Assembly: GCF_029051685.1 (NCBI RefSeq)
Contig: NZ_JAACFT010000026.1
Coordinates: 52,685-116,684, forward strand
DNA from: Bradyrhizobium sp. CSA207
GTDB taxonomy: Bacteria; Pseudomonadota; Alphaproteobacteria; Rhizobiales; Xanthobacteraceae
Direction of reading: 5' to 3'
DNA: 64,000 nt
The notes under the pieces are model-generated. The model was not told the origin of the DNA. It did no database searches and saw nothing but the letters and a program-made list of their open reading frames with translations. The translations under genes and the position numbers were made by a program. Positions 19,979 to 27,249 of the stretch are shown here, piece by piece (the stretch's first letter is position 1; every line of letters begins with the position of its first letter).

Positions 19979-21019
19979 TCAAGCCGACCAGGGCTCCGCT
20001 TCAGCCGCGCTCTTCGCCTTGGCGGAGACGGGGTTTTCGCCGATCACCTCGACGAGCGCCCGCAGCGCTTCCTTGACGCCCTGGCCGGTGGCGCCGGCAA
20101 GCAGCAGCGGCGTCTTCTTGGCGGCGCGCTTCAGCCGGTCCTTCTGCTTCTTCAACTCATCCGGCTCGACCGCGTCGATCTTGTTCAGGGCCACGATCTC
20201 GATCTTGTCGGTGAGCAGGCCGCCATAGGCATCGAGCTCCGTTCGTACCGTCTTGTAGGCCTTGCCGGCATGTTCGCAGGTCGCATCGACGAGATGCAGC
20301 AGCACGCGGCAGCGCTCGACATGGCCGAGAAAGCGATCGCCAAGGCCCGCGCCTTCATGCGCGCCCTCGATCAGACCGGGAATGTCGGCGAGCACGAATT
20401 CGCGGCCGTCGGAGTTCACGACGCCGAGCTGCGGATGCAGCGTGGTGAAGGGATAGTCGGCGATCTTCGGCTTTGCCGCGCTGACCTTGGCGAGGAAGGT
20501 CGACTTGCCGGCATTGGGCAGGCCGACCAGGCCGGCGTCGGCGATCAGCTTCAGCCGCAGCCAGATCCAGCGCTCCTCGCCCACCTGGCCAGGATTGGCG
20601 TTGCGCGGCGCGCGGTTGGTCGACGTCTTGAAATGCGCATTGCCGAAGCCGCCATTGCCGCCCTCGGCGAGCACGAACTTCTCGCCGACATTGGTGAAGT
20701 CGTGGATCAGCGTCTCGCGGTCTTCGTCGAAGATCTGCGTGCCGACAGGGACCTTCAGCACGATCGCCTTGCCGTTGGCGCCGTGGCGGTCCGAGCCGCT
20801 GCCGTTTTCGCCCTTCTGGGCCTTGAAGTGCTGCTGGTAGCGGTAGTCGATCAGCGTGTTCAGCCCGTCGGCGACCTCGATCACGACATTGCCGCCGCGG
20901 CCGCCATTGCCGCCGGAAGGACCGCCGAATTCGATGAATTTTTCGCGGCGGAACGCCACGCAGCCGTTTCCGCCGTCACCGGAGCGGATATAGACCTTTG
21001 CTTCGTCAAGGAATTTCAT
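19979..21019 (-). CDS. obgE: Obg-family GTPase
   Basis: A 346-aa ribosome-associated GTPase acting in 50S assembly and stress control. The glycine-rich Obg fold is at the N-terminus (FLDEAKVYIRSGDGGNGCVAF), then the G domain with G1 GLPNAGKST near residue 167, G3 DIPGLIEGA, G4 NKID. The basic/acidic C-terminal tail is short. It belongs to the rplU-rpmA-obgE group, separated from rpmA by several accessory genes. Confidence 0.97.
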   Translation of the reverse strand: MKFLDEAKVYIRSGDGGNGCVAFRREKFIEFGGPSGGNGGRGGNVVIEVADGLNTLIDYRYQQHFKAQKGENGSGSDRHGANGKAIVLKVPVGTQIFDEDRETLIHDFTNVGEKFVLAEGGNGGFGNAHFKTSTNRAPRNANPGQVGEERWIWLRLKLIADAGLVGLPNAGKSTFLAKVSAAKPKIADYPFTTLHPQLGVVNSDGREFVLADIPGLIEGAHEGAGLGDRFLGHVERCRVLLHLVDATCEHAGKAYKTVRTELDAYGGLLTDKIEIVALNKIDAVEPDELKKQKDRLKRAAKKTPLLLAGATGQGVKEALRALVEVIGENPVSAKAKSAAEAEPWSA

Positions 21020-21120
21020 GGGCCATAGGTAGGCCAGCCGGTCCCGCGCGGCAACCCGGACTTGTCCGCGAACCGGCCGAATTTCGGCTATTTTTGCCCG
21101 TGCCTAACCCCCGGACGACG

Positions 21121-21600
21121 TCAGAGTGGCCGACGGCGGATCAGGAATTTCTGTAGTCCCTCCACCACCAGCTCCTTGCGCTGGTTGAAGACGGTGCTCG
21201 TCAGCGTCACGACGCCGGTCGAGCGTCCCGGCATCAGCTCGGTGACCTCGAGCGCTGGATAGATCGTATCGTCGGCGAACACGGGCTTGAGGAACCGGCT
21301 CGACTGCTCGAGAAAGCCGATCAGGGATTCCTCGACCATGAAGGGAAACAGGCCCGCGCCGGGTGCGGTGTGGATCAGCGTCTGAAAGCCGTGCGCGAGC
21401 AGATGCGGCATGCCGCGGGCGCGGCAATATTCGACGTCGTAGTGCACCGGGTGGGTGTCGCCGCTCGCGGTCTGGAACGCGGCGAACACCGCCGAGGTCT
21501 GGGTCCTGCTCGGCAGCACGAAGCGCTCGCCGACGACGAAATCCTCAAACCAGCGTTGCGTGGCGATCATGCGATGCTGGGTCGGATCGAACTCGGTCAT
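21121..21600 (-). CDS. MaoC-family dehydratase (hotdog fold)
   Basis: A 159-aa single-domain hotdog-fold protein of the MaoC-like hydratase family. FEDFVVGERFVLPSRTQT and the substrate region FQTASGDTHPVHYDVEYC (with the Asp/His hydratase pair) are visible, followed by LAHGFQTLIH. It probably hydrates an enoyl thioester, but the substrate is not identifiable. ATG at 21600 (MTEFDPTQHRM) was preferred because the longer reading upstream lacks family similarity. Confidence 0.82.
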   Translation of the reverse strand: MTEFDPTQHRMIATQRWFEDFVVGERFVLPSRTQTSAVFAAFQTASGDTHPVHYDVEYCRARGMPHLLAHGFQTLIHTAPGAGLFPFMVEESLIGFLEQSSRFLKPVFADDTIYPALEVTELMPGRSTGVVTLTSTVFNQRKELVVEGLQKFLIRRRPL

Positions 21601-21758
21601 GTCGGTGCTCTCTGATCGGTGCGGCATCCTATCGCTACCCCGACGCGATGAGTGCGACAATCCGTTCAATTCGGTGCAAGCGGGCTTGTCCAGCGCGCCC
21701 ACGTCATTAAAACGACCGCAAGCGACGCTACTCGCCGATTCCTGATGCTCTCTCCCCC

Positions 21759-21836
21759 GTCATTGCGAGCGTAGCGAAGCAATCCAGACTGTCGCCGCGG
21801 AAAGAATCTGGATTGCTTCGCTGCGCTCGCAATGAC
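21759..21836. repeat. Large inverted repeat with 30-bp arms
   Basis: The left arm at 21759-21788 begins GTCATTGCGAGCG and the right arm at 21807-21836 ends CGCTCGCAATGAC. The arms match in 29 of 30 positions and enclose 18 bases. It lies between the MaoC-like gene and a DMT transporter gene. The TCATTGCGAGCG...GAAGCAATCCAGA element is, from memory, a dispersed Bradyrhizobium repeat. Confidence 0.9.
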
Positions 21837-21862
21837 GAGCTCTCAGATCCAGACTCGTTTCA

Positions 21863-22777
21863 ATGCCTCTGTTCAAAAATCTCTCCGCCTATGACGAGCG
21901 CTCGGCGCGACTGGCCGGCATTGCGCTGATGGTGCTGTCGATCTTCATGTTCTCGTTCGGCGACGCCATGGGCAAGTTCCTGGTCGGGACTTATTCGGTG
22001 GGGCAGCTCCTGTTTCTGCGCGCCTGCGCGGCGCTGCTGCTGCTGTCGCCGATGATCTGGCGGCAGCGTCATGATTTCCTGCGCCTGGAGCGGCCGTGGC
22101 TGCAGCTGTTTCGCGTCACGCTGTCGACGTTGGAAGTGGCTGCGTTCTTCCTTGCGACCGTCTATCTGCCGCTCGCCGACGTCATCACCTATTATCTCGC
22201 GGGCCCCATTTTCGTCACCGCGATGTCGGCGATCTTTCTGGGCGAGCGTGTCGGCTGGCGGCGCTGGACCGCGATCGTGATCGGCTTTTGCGGCGTGCTG
22301 ATCGCGCTGCGGCCGTCGGCGCAGACGGTCAGCCTGCCGGCGCTGATTGCGCTCGGCGGCAGCTTGTCGTTTGCAACGCTGATGCTGATCACGCGCAGCC
22401 TGCGCAAGACGCCCGACATCGTGATGGCGTCCTCGCAATTCGTCGGCACGTTCCTGCTCGGCGCCGTGCTGTCGGCGTTCCACTGGGTGCCGCCGAGCCC
22501 CGGCAGCCTCGTGATCTTCGCGCTGGCGGGATGCGTCTCGGTGACGGCGCTGTTCTGCGTCAACCGCTCGCTCAAGCTCGCGCCGGCGAGCGTGGTGGTG
22601 CCGTATCAGTATTCAATGATCGTCTGGGCCGTGATCTTCGGCTTCGTCGTGTTCGGCGATGTGCCGCAGGCCGCCACCATCGTCGGCGCCGCCATCATCA
22701 TCGGCGCAGGCTTCTACATCTATCTGCGCGAGCGCGATCTCGGGCGTGCCGGCGGAGAGGTGAATCCGCCGGCGTAG
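21863..22777 (+). CDS. DMT-family (EamA) transporter
   Basis: A 304-aa inner-membrane protein with about ten predicted helices in two EamA repeats (first from about 15, second from about 155). Typical features are PLADVITYYLAGPIFVTAMS and the C-terminal GAAIIIGAGFYIYLRER. Members export amino acids, drugs or other small metabolites, and the substrate cannot be inferred. ATG at 21863. It points away from the MaoC-like gene and converges with the GNAT gene 5 bases beyond its end. Confidence 0.88.
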   Translation: MPLFKNLSAYDERSARLAGIALMVLSIFMFSFGDAMGKFLVGTYSVGQLLFLRACAALLLLSPMIWRQRHDFLRLERPWLQLFRVTLSTLEVAAFFLATVYLPLADVITYYLAGPIFVTAMSAIFLGERVGWRRWTAIVIGFCGVLIALRPSAQTVSLPALIALGGSLSFATLMLITRSLRKTPDIVMASSQFVGTFLLGAVLSAFHWVPPSPGSLVIFALAGCVSVTALFCVNRSLKLAPASVVVPYQYSMIVWAVIFGFVVFGDVPQAATIVGAAIIIGAGFYIYLRERDLGRAGGEVNPPA

Positions 22778-22782
22778 AGTGC

Positions 22783-23376
22783 CTACCTCACCCTTCTTGC
22801 ACTGCTCCAGCTCTTCAGCGACGCCCACACTCCGCGCGAGAGGCGGAAGCAGTCGACGGGCGTGGAGGAGCCCAGCGCCAGGAAACGGTGCAGCTGAACG
22901 CCGCTCCACTGGAAGCCGCACTTTTCCAGCACGTTGCGCGAGGCCGGGTTGGTGACGCGCGCACCCGCGTAGAGATGATCGTCGTCGAACTCCTCGAAGA
23001 AGAAGTCGATCGCGCCGCGCGCAGCTTCGGTGGCAAAGCCACGGCCCCAGTGCTCGACGCCGAGCCAGTAGCCGAGCTCGGCGTTGTCCGGCGTCGAGCA
23101 GTCGATCCCGACCATGCCGACCGGCCCGCTGTCGTGCTCGATCAGGAACACGGTCTCGCTGCCAATCGCCGCGGTGGCGCGGATGAATGCGACGGCATCG
23201 TCTTGCGAATAGGGATGCGGCAGGCGGCGGGTGTTTTCCGCGATGCGGCGGTCATTGGCGAGCTTGGCGATGGTCCTGACGTCGGCGAGCGTCGGCCGCC
23301 GCAAGGTCAGCCGCTCGGTGGCGACGACGCTCGGTCTCGCCTCCCGCAAGGTCACGCTCGAAAAATCCTGCAACAT
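22783..23376 (-). CDS. GNAT-family N-acetyltransferase (RimJ/RimL-like)
   Basis: A 197-aa acetyltransferase of the RimJ/RimL type. The order RLTLRRPTLADVRTIAKLAND, then GYWLGVEHWGRGFATEA (acetyl-CoA pyrophosphate loop), then ASRNVLEKCGFQW is typical. A GNAT gene between rpmA and obgE is common in alphaproteobacteria. ATG at 23376 was chosen; a GTG at 23415 would add 13 residues without similarity. The target of acetylation is unknown. Confidence 0.86.
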   Translation of the reverse strand: MLQDFSSVTLREARPSVVATERLTLRRPTLADVRTIAKLANDRRIAENTRRLPHPYSQDDAVAFIRATAAIGSETVFLIEHDSGPVGMVGIDCSTPDNAELGYWLGVEHWGRGFATEAARGAIDFFFEEFDDDHLYAGARVTNPASRNVLEKCGFQWSGVQLHRFLALGSSTPVDCFRLSRGVWASLKSWSSARRVR

Positions 23377-23425
23377 GTCCGGCTCCGTCGAAGTCACTAA
23401 GTGAAAAGTGAGCACGTCAAACGAA

Positions 23426-23452
23426 AGGGGAGGCCGGTTTCCCGCCTCCCCT
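23426..23452 (-). terminator. Hairpin terminator after rpmA
   Basis: AGGGGAGGC (23426-23434) pairs with GCCTCCCCT (23444-23452). Read on the minus strand the stem is followed by TTTCGTTT, fitting an intrinsic terminator of the rplU-rpmA transcript. A second hairpin, TCCGCCGGT/ACCGGCGGA (23483-23508), lies just before it. Confidence 0.65.
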
Positions 23453-23527
23453 GGAGCCTTCGATCATTTTGATCTCTAGGACTCCGCCGGTTTGGTAGGA
23501 CCGGCGGACTCCAAATTGATCCACCGT

Positions 23528-23797
23528 CTATTCAGCCGCCTCTGCGAGCGGGAGCACCGATACGAAGGTGCGGCCGTTGGCTTTGGCCTGGAACGTAACG
23601 CGACCCTCGATCTTGGCGAACAAAGTGTGGTCCGTGCCCATGCCGACATTAAGGCCGGGATGCCAGGTGGTGCCGCGCTGACGCGCAATGATGTTGCCGG
23701 GAATGACAACTTCCCCGCCGAACGCCTTGATGCCAAGGCGCTTGCCCTTTGAATCGCGACCGTTGCGCGATGAACCGCCTGCTTTTTTGTGAGCCAT
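23528..23797 (-). CDS. rpmA: 50S ribosomal protein L27
   Basis: L27 (89 aa) with the canonical N-terminus MAHKKAGGSSRNGRDSKGKR and the RQRGTTWHPGLNVGMGTDHTLF core. The N-terminal tail reaches into the peptidyl transferase centre. It lies 96 bases downstream of rplU on the same strand, the conserved L21-L27 pair. Confidence 0.98.
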   Translation of the reverse strand: MAHKKAGGSSRNGRDSKGKRLGIKAFGGEVVIPGNIIARQRGTTWHPGLNVGMGTDHTLFAKIEGRVTFQAKANGRTFVSVLPLAEAAE

Positions 23798-23893
23798 GGC
23801 TCGTCTCCAAATCCTGCGTAGTTCTAGATCAATTCCTTGACGGAATCATTTCACATTTTCTCACGCATCAATTCGTGAATTGGCGTGATCAAT

Positions 23894-24283
23894 TTATGCG
23901 GCTTCTTCTTCCTTTGCCGTTTCCTTGGCGACCTTTTCGCGCTTCGGGCGCGGTCCGATCGAAGGCTTGGCGTCGTTGGTCAGGATCTCGGTGATGCGCA
24001 GCACCGTGATCTCGTCGCGGTAGCCGCGCTTGCGGCGCGAGTTCTTGCGGCGGCGCTTCTTGAACGCGATGACCTTCGGCCCGCGCTTGTGGTCGAGCAC
24101 CTCGGCCGCAACGGACGCGCCTGCCACCGTCGGCAGACCCAGCACCGGCGTGTCGCCGCCGACCACCAGGACTTCATTCAGCTGCACGATCGTGCCGACT
24201 TCGCCGGCGATCTTGCCTACTTCCAGGACATCATCCGGAACGACGCGGTACTGCCGGCCGCCGGTTTTGATGACTGCGAACAT
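23894..24283 (-). CDS. rplU: 50S ribosomal protein L21
   Basis: L21 (129 aa), starting MFAVIKTGGRQYRVVPDDVLEV and containing the KKRRRKNSRRKRGYR RNA-binding stretch. The last ~25 residues are an Ala/Glu/Lys-rich tail (KREKVAKETAKEEEAA), longer than the ~103-aa E. coli protein, a common alphaproteobacterial feature. Confidence 0.98.
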   Translation of the reverse strand: MFAVIKTGGRQYRVVPDDVLEVGKIAGEVGTIVQLNEVLVVGGDTPVLGLPTVAGASVAAEVLDHKRGPKVIAFKKRRRKNSRRKRGYRDEITVLRITEILTNDAKPSIGPRPKREKVAKETAKEEEAA

Positions 24284-24448
24284 CGTTTTCTTCCTTCGTG
24301 TTCAATCCCGGCCTCGCGACAGGATGTCCGGGCCGGCTTTTTTGTCAGTCGCTATGGGTTTTGCGAGTTTTGCGCGGGCGGGAGTTATCCCTTTGAAAAC
24401 CTGCGAAAAAACAAGCGGCGCGAGAAACGCCCCGCGCCGGTTGTGGGA
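24284..24448 (-). promoter_or_regulatory. rplU-rpmA 5' leader
   Basis: About 155 bases separate the predicted promoter from the rplU ATG. It includes a strong stem, CCCGGCC paired with GGGCCGG around 24308-24341, followed on the plus strand by TTTTTT. In the rplU transcript this stem lies within the leader, where it could be an autoregulatory r-protein leader. Alternatively it is a terminator for transcription arriving from the plus strand. No known leader family was matched. Confidence 0.4.
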
Positions 24449-24476
24449 CTTATAGCCGCTCACCCCCGAGAGTCAA
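24449..24476 (-). promoter_or_regulatory. Predicted housekeeping promoter for rplU-rpmA
   Basis: On the minus strand TTGACT (24476-24471) is followed after 16 bases by TATAAG (24454-24449), a close match to a sigma-70 promoter, placed upstream of rplU. The remaining bases up to 24618 hold the start region of the divergent ROK gene and nothing else that I recognise. Confidence 0.65.
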
Positions 24477-24618
24477 GGAAAACCGCCGGAAAAGGCCCGG
24501 ATTTGAAGGATTTGGGCCGCTTCCCCGTCCGGAAATCGATTCTCGAACCGGTCTGCAACCAAACGGGTTCCCCCGCCGTTGATCACGGAATTCCGCGCGC
24601 GGGCAAGGGCTTCTTTCC

Positions 24619-25761
24619 ATGGCAACAGACGAACTGGTCAAGACCACGGGCATCGCCACCCACGGCGCGGCGCGGCTGCCGTCGGTGGACATCGAGAGCT
24701 TCAACATTGAGATGAAGGACGACGACGGCTTTCTCGGCGACCGCGCCAGCAAGGGCGCGTTCCGCGACATTCTCGAGCGCTGGCGCAAGCCGCTGCGCAA
24801 GACCGGCGAAGACCCGTTCGGCAAGGAGCCGTCGGAGGAGATCAGCAAGAAGACGCTGGACGCCATCCTGGTCGGCGACGACACCGAGGCCTGGGCCGTG
24901 GTGCACAGCGCGATCGAGGATTTCGCCCAGGAGCTGGCTTATGTCACGCGGCGCTTCCTCAAGTCCAAGGCCTGGGCCAAGACCGAGCGCATCGTGGTCG
25001 GGGGCGGTTTTCGCGATTCCAGGCTCGGCGAGCTCGCGATCGCGCGCACCGAGATCATCCTGAAGTCCGAGGACTTCAAGGTCGATTTGCAGCCGATCCG
25101 TCACCATCCGGACGAGGCCGGCCTGCTCGGCGCGCTGCATCTGGCGCCATCCTGGATCTTCGAGGCCCATGACAGCATCCTCGCCGTCGATATCGGCGGC
25201 ACCAACATCCGCTGTGGCGTGGTGGAAAGCGGCTGGAAGAAGGCCAGCGACCTGTCGAAGGCTTCGGTCTGGAAATCCGAGCTGTGGCGTCATACCGACG
25301 ACGAGCCGACCCGCGAGGGCGCGGTGAAACGGCTCACGAAAATGCTGAAGGGACTGATTACCGAGGCCGAGGAGGAGGGCTTCAAGCTGGCGCCGTTCAT
25401 CGGCATCGCCTGTCCCGGCGTGATCAACGGGGACGGCTCGATCGAGAAGGGCGCGCAAAACCTGCCGGGCAATTGGGAGAGCAGCAAGTTCAACCTACCG
25501 GCGAGCCTGATCGAGGGCATCCCGCAGATCGGCGAGCACGATACTGCGATCGTGATGCACAATGACGGCGTGGTGCAGGGTCTTTCCGAAATCCCGTTCA
25601 TGCAGGACGTCGAGCGCTGGGGCGTGCTGACCATCGGCACCGGGCTCGGCAACGCGCGCTTCACTAACCGCCGCAAGGACGGCGGCAACGGCAAAGACCG
25701 GGACTCTACGGAGAACGGCAAGAAGAAGGGCAAGGAAAACAGCAAGAACGGCAAGGAGTAA
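24619..25761 (+). CDS. ROK-family protein with apparently permuted motif order
   Basis: A 380-aa protein of the ROK (sugar kinase / repressor) actin-fold family. The phosphate loop DIGGTNIRCGVVE is at about residue 191, far from the N-terminus where ROK proteins normally carry it. GIACPGVINGDGSI and GTGLGNARFTNR (about 340) follow. The block normally near the C-terminus, TERIVVGGGFRDSRLGELA then DEAGLLGALHLAP, comes before it at about residues 122-177. This looks like a circular permutation. The last ~30 residues are a Lys/Asn/Gly-rich tail. No helix-turn-helix is evident, so a kinase or pseudokinase is more likely than a repressor; the substrate is unknown. Confidence 0.75.
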   Translation: MATDELVKTTGIATHGAARLPSVDIESFNIEMKDDDGFLGDRASKGAFRDILERWRKPLRKTGEDPFGKEPSEEISKKTLDAILVGDDTEAWAVVHSAIEDFAQELAYVTRRFLKSKAWAKTERIVVGGGFRDSRLGELAIARTEIILKSEDFKVDLQPIRHHPDEAGLLGALHLAPSWIFEAHDSILAVDIGGTNIRCGVVESGWKKASDLSKASVWKSELWRHTDDEPTREGAVKRLTKMLKGLITEAEEEGFKLAPFIGIACPGVINGDGSIEKGAQNLPGNWESSKFNLPASLIEGIPQIGEHDTAIVMHNDGVVQGLSEIPFMQDVERWGVLTIGTGLGNARFTNRRKDGGNGKDRDSTENGKKKGKENSKNGKE

Positions 25762-25885
25762 CCTTGACTGGTTAGGTTAAGGGGCGGATTGCGTTGCGGG
25801 ATGGCAGACGCACGCTAGGGTCGAATTGTCGCCTCACCTGGCCGGCGAAGCCGCCCTTCCCAGCCAGAATTGCAATGAGCGGCAC

Positions 25886-25929
25886 GGGACCGCCAGTGTT
25901 TACCGCGTCTGGCGGTCCCACCCCTTTTG
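25886..25929 (+). terminator. Hairpin downstream of the ROK gene
   Basis: GGGACCGCCAG (25886-25896) and CTGGCGGTCCC (25909-25919) are perfectly complementary, followed by ACCCCTTTT. This fits an intrinsic terminator on the plus strand. It lies in a 406-base gap (25762-26167) that otherwise holds only repeats. Confidence 0.6.
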
Positions 25930-25978
25930 GATTCCCCGCCAGGGTGATCGCATATGGGCTGATCTTGTTGTGGCCGAT

Positions 25979-26108
25979 CCTTCGAGACGCCCGCCTTGGG
26001 GCGGGCCCTCAGGATGAGGATGGAGTCCGCGGTAGCCGTTTCAACGAGCGCCGATGCCATTTGGCCTCACCCTGAGGAGACCGCGGAGCGGTCGTCTCGA
26101 AGGACGAG
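25979..26108. repeat. Two half-units of the dispersed repeat, facing each other
   Basis: 25979-26019 (CCTTCGAGACGCCCGCC to CTCAGGATGAGG) and 26065-26108 (CCTCACCCTGAGGAGACC to TCTCGAAGGACG) are inverted relative to each other and related to the 18011 and 19854 elements. The gap also contains a short direct repeat TTTGGATTCCCCG (about 25926 and 26150) outside the pair. No gene is visible between 25762 and 26167. Confidence 0.7.
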
Positions 26109-26167
26109 GCGCGCGCTCAGCCCACCCAAAGGCCATATGCGATAGCCCTTTGGATTCCCCGGGGGCT

Positions 26168-27031
26168 TCAGCTCCAGCCAATTCGCCCGAAGAACGCAGC
26201 GATTTCCGTTGCCGCGCGATCCGGATCCTCGCGATGCGGGAAGTGGCCAACGCCGGGAAACATCGCAAGATCGAGTTCGCCAAAGGTCTCGCCCAGCCGG
26301 TCGGTCCAGGCATAGGGAAACAGCGGGTCGTGCTCGGCCCAGCGCACGCAGGTCGGAATTGCGATCGGCGGCAACGCCGGCGCTTCGCCTTTTATCATCG
26401 CGACACGCCCGGCATGCGCGGCGCGATAATACGCAAAGCCGCCGGCAAGGTTGCCGTCCTTGAGGAAATTGTCGGTGAAATCGTCGAGGACGTCGTCAAA
26501 GGCGTTCTTGCGATGCGCCCAGCCCTTGAGGAAGTGACCGATATAAAGCCGGCAGCTTTCGCGGCTCGCGCCGACGAGCCGCTCGGCCATCTCCATCTGG
26601 TGGAAGGACTGGTACCAGATGTGGTTGAGCCGGTCGGGCGCCGCCATCCGCGGCCCGATGCCGGGATAGACGAAATCGAACAGGAACAGCCCGGCCAGCC
26701 GCTCCGGCGCCCGCCTCGCCAAAGACTGCATCACGGCGCCGCCGACATCATGGCCGACGACGCCGAATCGGCTGATGCCGAGCCCCTGCATCAGCGCCAG
26801 CATGTCGGCCGCGTGACCGTCCGATCCGTAAGGCCCGTCCGGCTTGTCGCTGTCGCCAAAGCCGCGCAGATCGGGTGCGATCAGCATGTACCGGTCCGCC
26901 AGCCGCGACATCACCGGCTCCCAGGTCAGCCAGAATTCCGGCCAACCATGCAGCAAAAGCAGCGGTTTGCCCCGCCCGTGGCGGGCGAGGTGGAAGCTGG
27001 CGCCATTGGCCTTGATGGTCAGATGCTCCAT
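26168..27031 (-). CDS. Alpha/beta hydrolase (epoxide hydrolase / haloacid dehalogenase-like)
   Basis: A 287-aa hydrolase with HGWPEFWLTWEPV (oxyanion region), the nucleophile elbow GHDVGG with Asp as nucleophile, and a late histidine in FPGVGHFPHRE. An Asp nucleophile with HGWPE points to the epoxide hydrolase / fluoroacetate dehalogenase branch rather than a serine esterase. No signal peptide, so probably cytoplasmic. It is a single gene with no operon partners. Confidence 0.85.
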   Translation of the reverse strand: MEHLTIKANGASFHLARHGRGKPLLLLHGWPEFWLTWEPVMSRLADRYMLIAPDLRGFGDSDKPDGPYGSDGHAADMLALMQGLGISRFGVVGHDVGGAVMQSLARRAPERLAGLFLFDFVYPGIGPRMAAPDRLNHIWYQSFHQMEMAERLVGASRESCRLYIGHFLKGWAHRKNAFDDVLDDFTDNFLKDGNLAGGFAYYRAAHAGRVAMIKGEAPALPPIAIPTCVRWAEHDPLFPYAWTDRLGETFGELDLAMFPGVGHFPHREDPDRAATEIAAFFGRIGWS

Positions 27032-27159
27032 GGCAGTTCCTTCCGGGTGAAGGGCAGGGGTGGAGGCGGATTTTCGCCTTTCGCGCCTTGTCTCACTCGC
27101 CGTCCTCGCCTATTACACGCCCCGACCACAGGGGTTCCTGCCCCTCATCGGCACTTCAA

Positions 27160-27249
27160 GGAGAGGTGGCAGAGTGGTTGAATGCACCGCACTCGAAATG
27201 CGGCATAGGTGCAAGCCTATCGGGGGTTCGAATCCCTCCCTCTCCGCCA
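27160..27249 (+). tRNA. tRNA-Ser (anticodon CGA)
   Basis: The acceptor stem GGAGAGG (27160-27166) pairs with CCTCTCC (27239-27245), followed by discriminator G and an encoded CCA. The anticodon loop CTCGAAA gives CGA. A long variable arm (ATAGGTGCAAGCCTAT) and the T-loop GGTTCGAATCC confirm a class II serine tRNA of 90 bases. The 3' half overlaps the antisense end of the neighbouring MFS reading frame. Confidence 0.97.
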
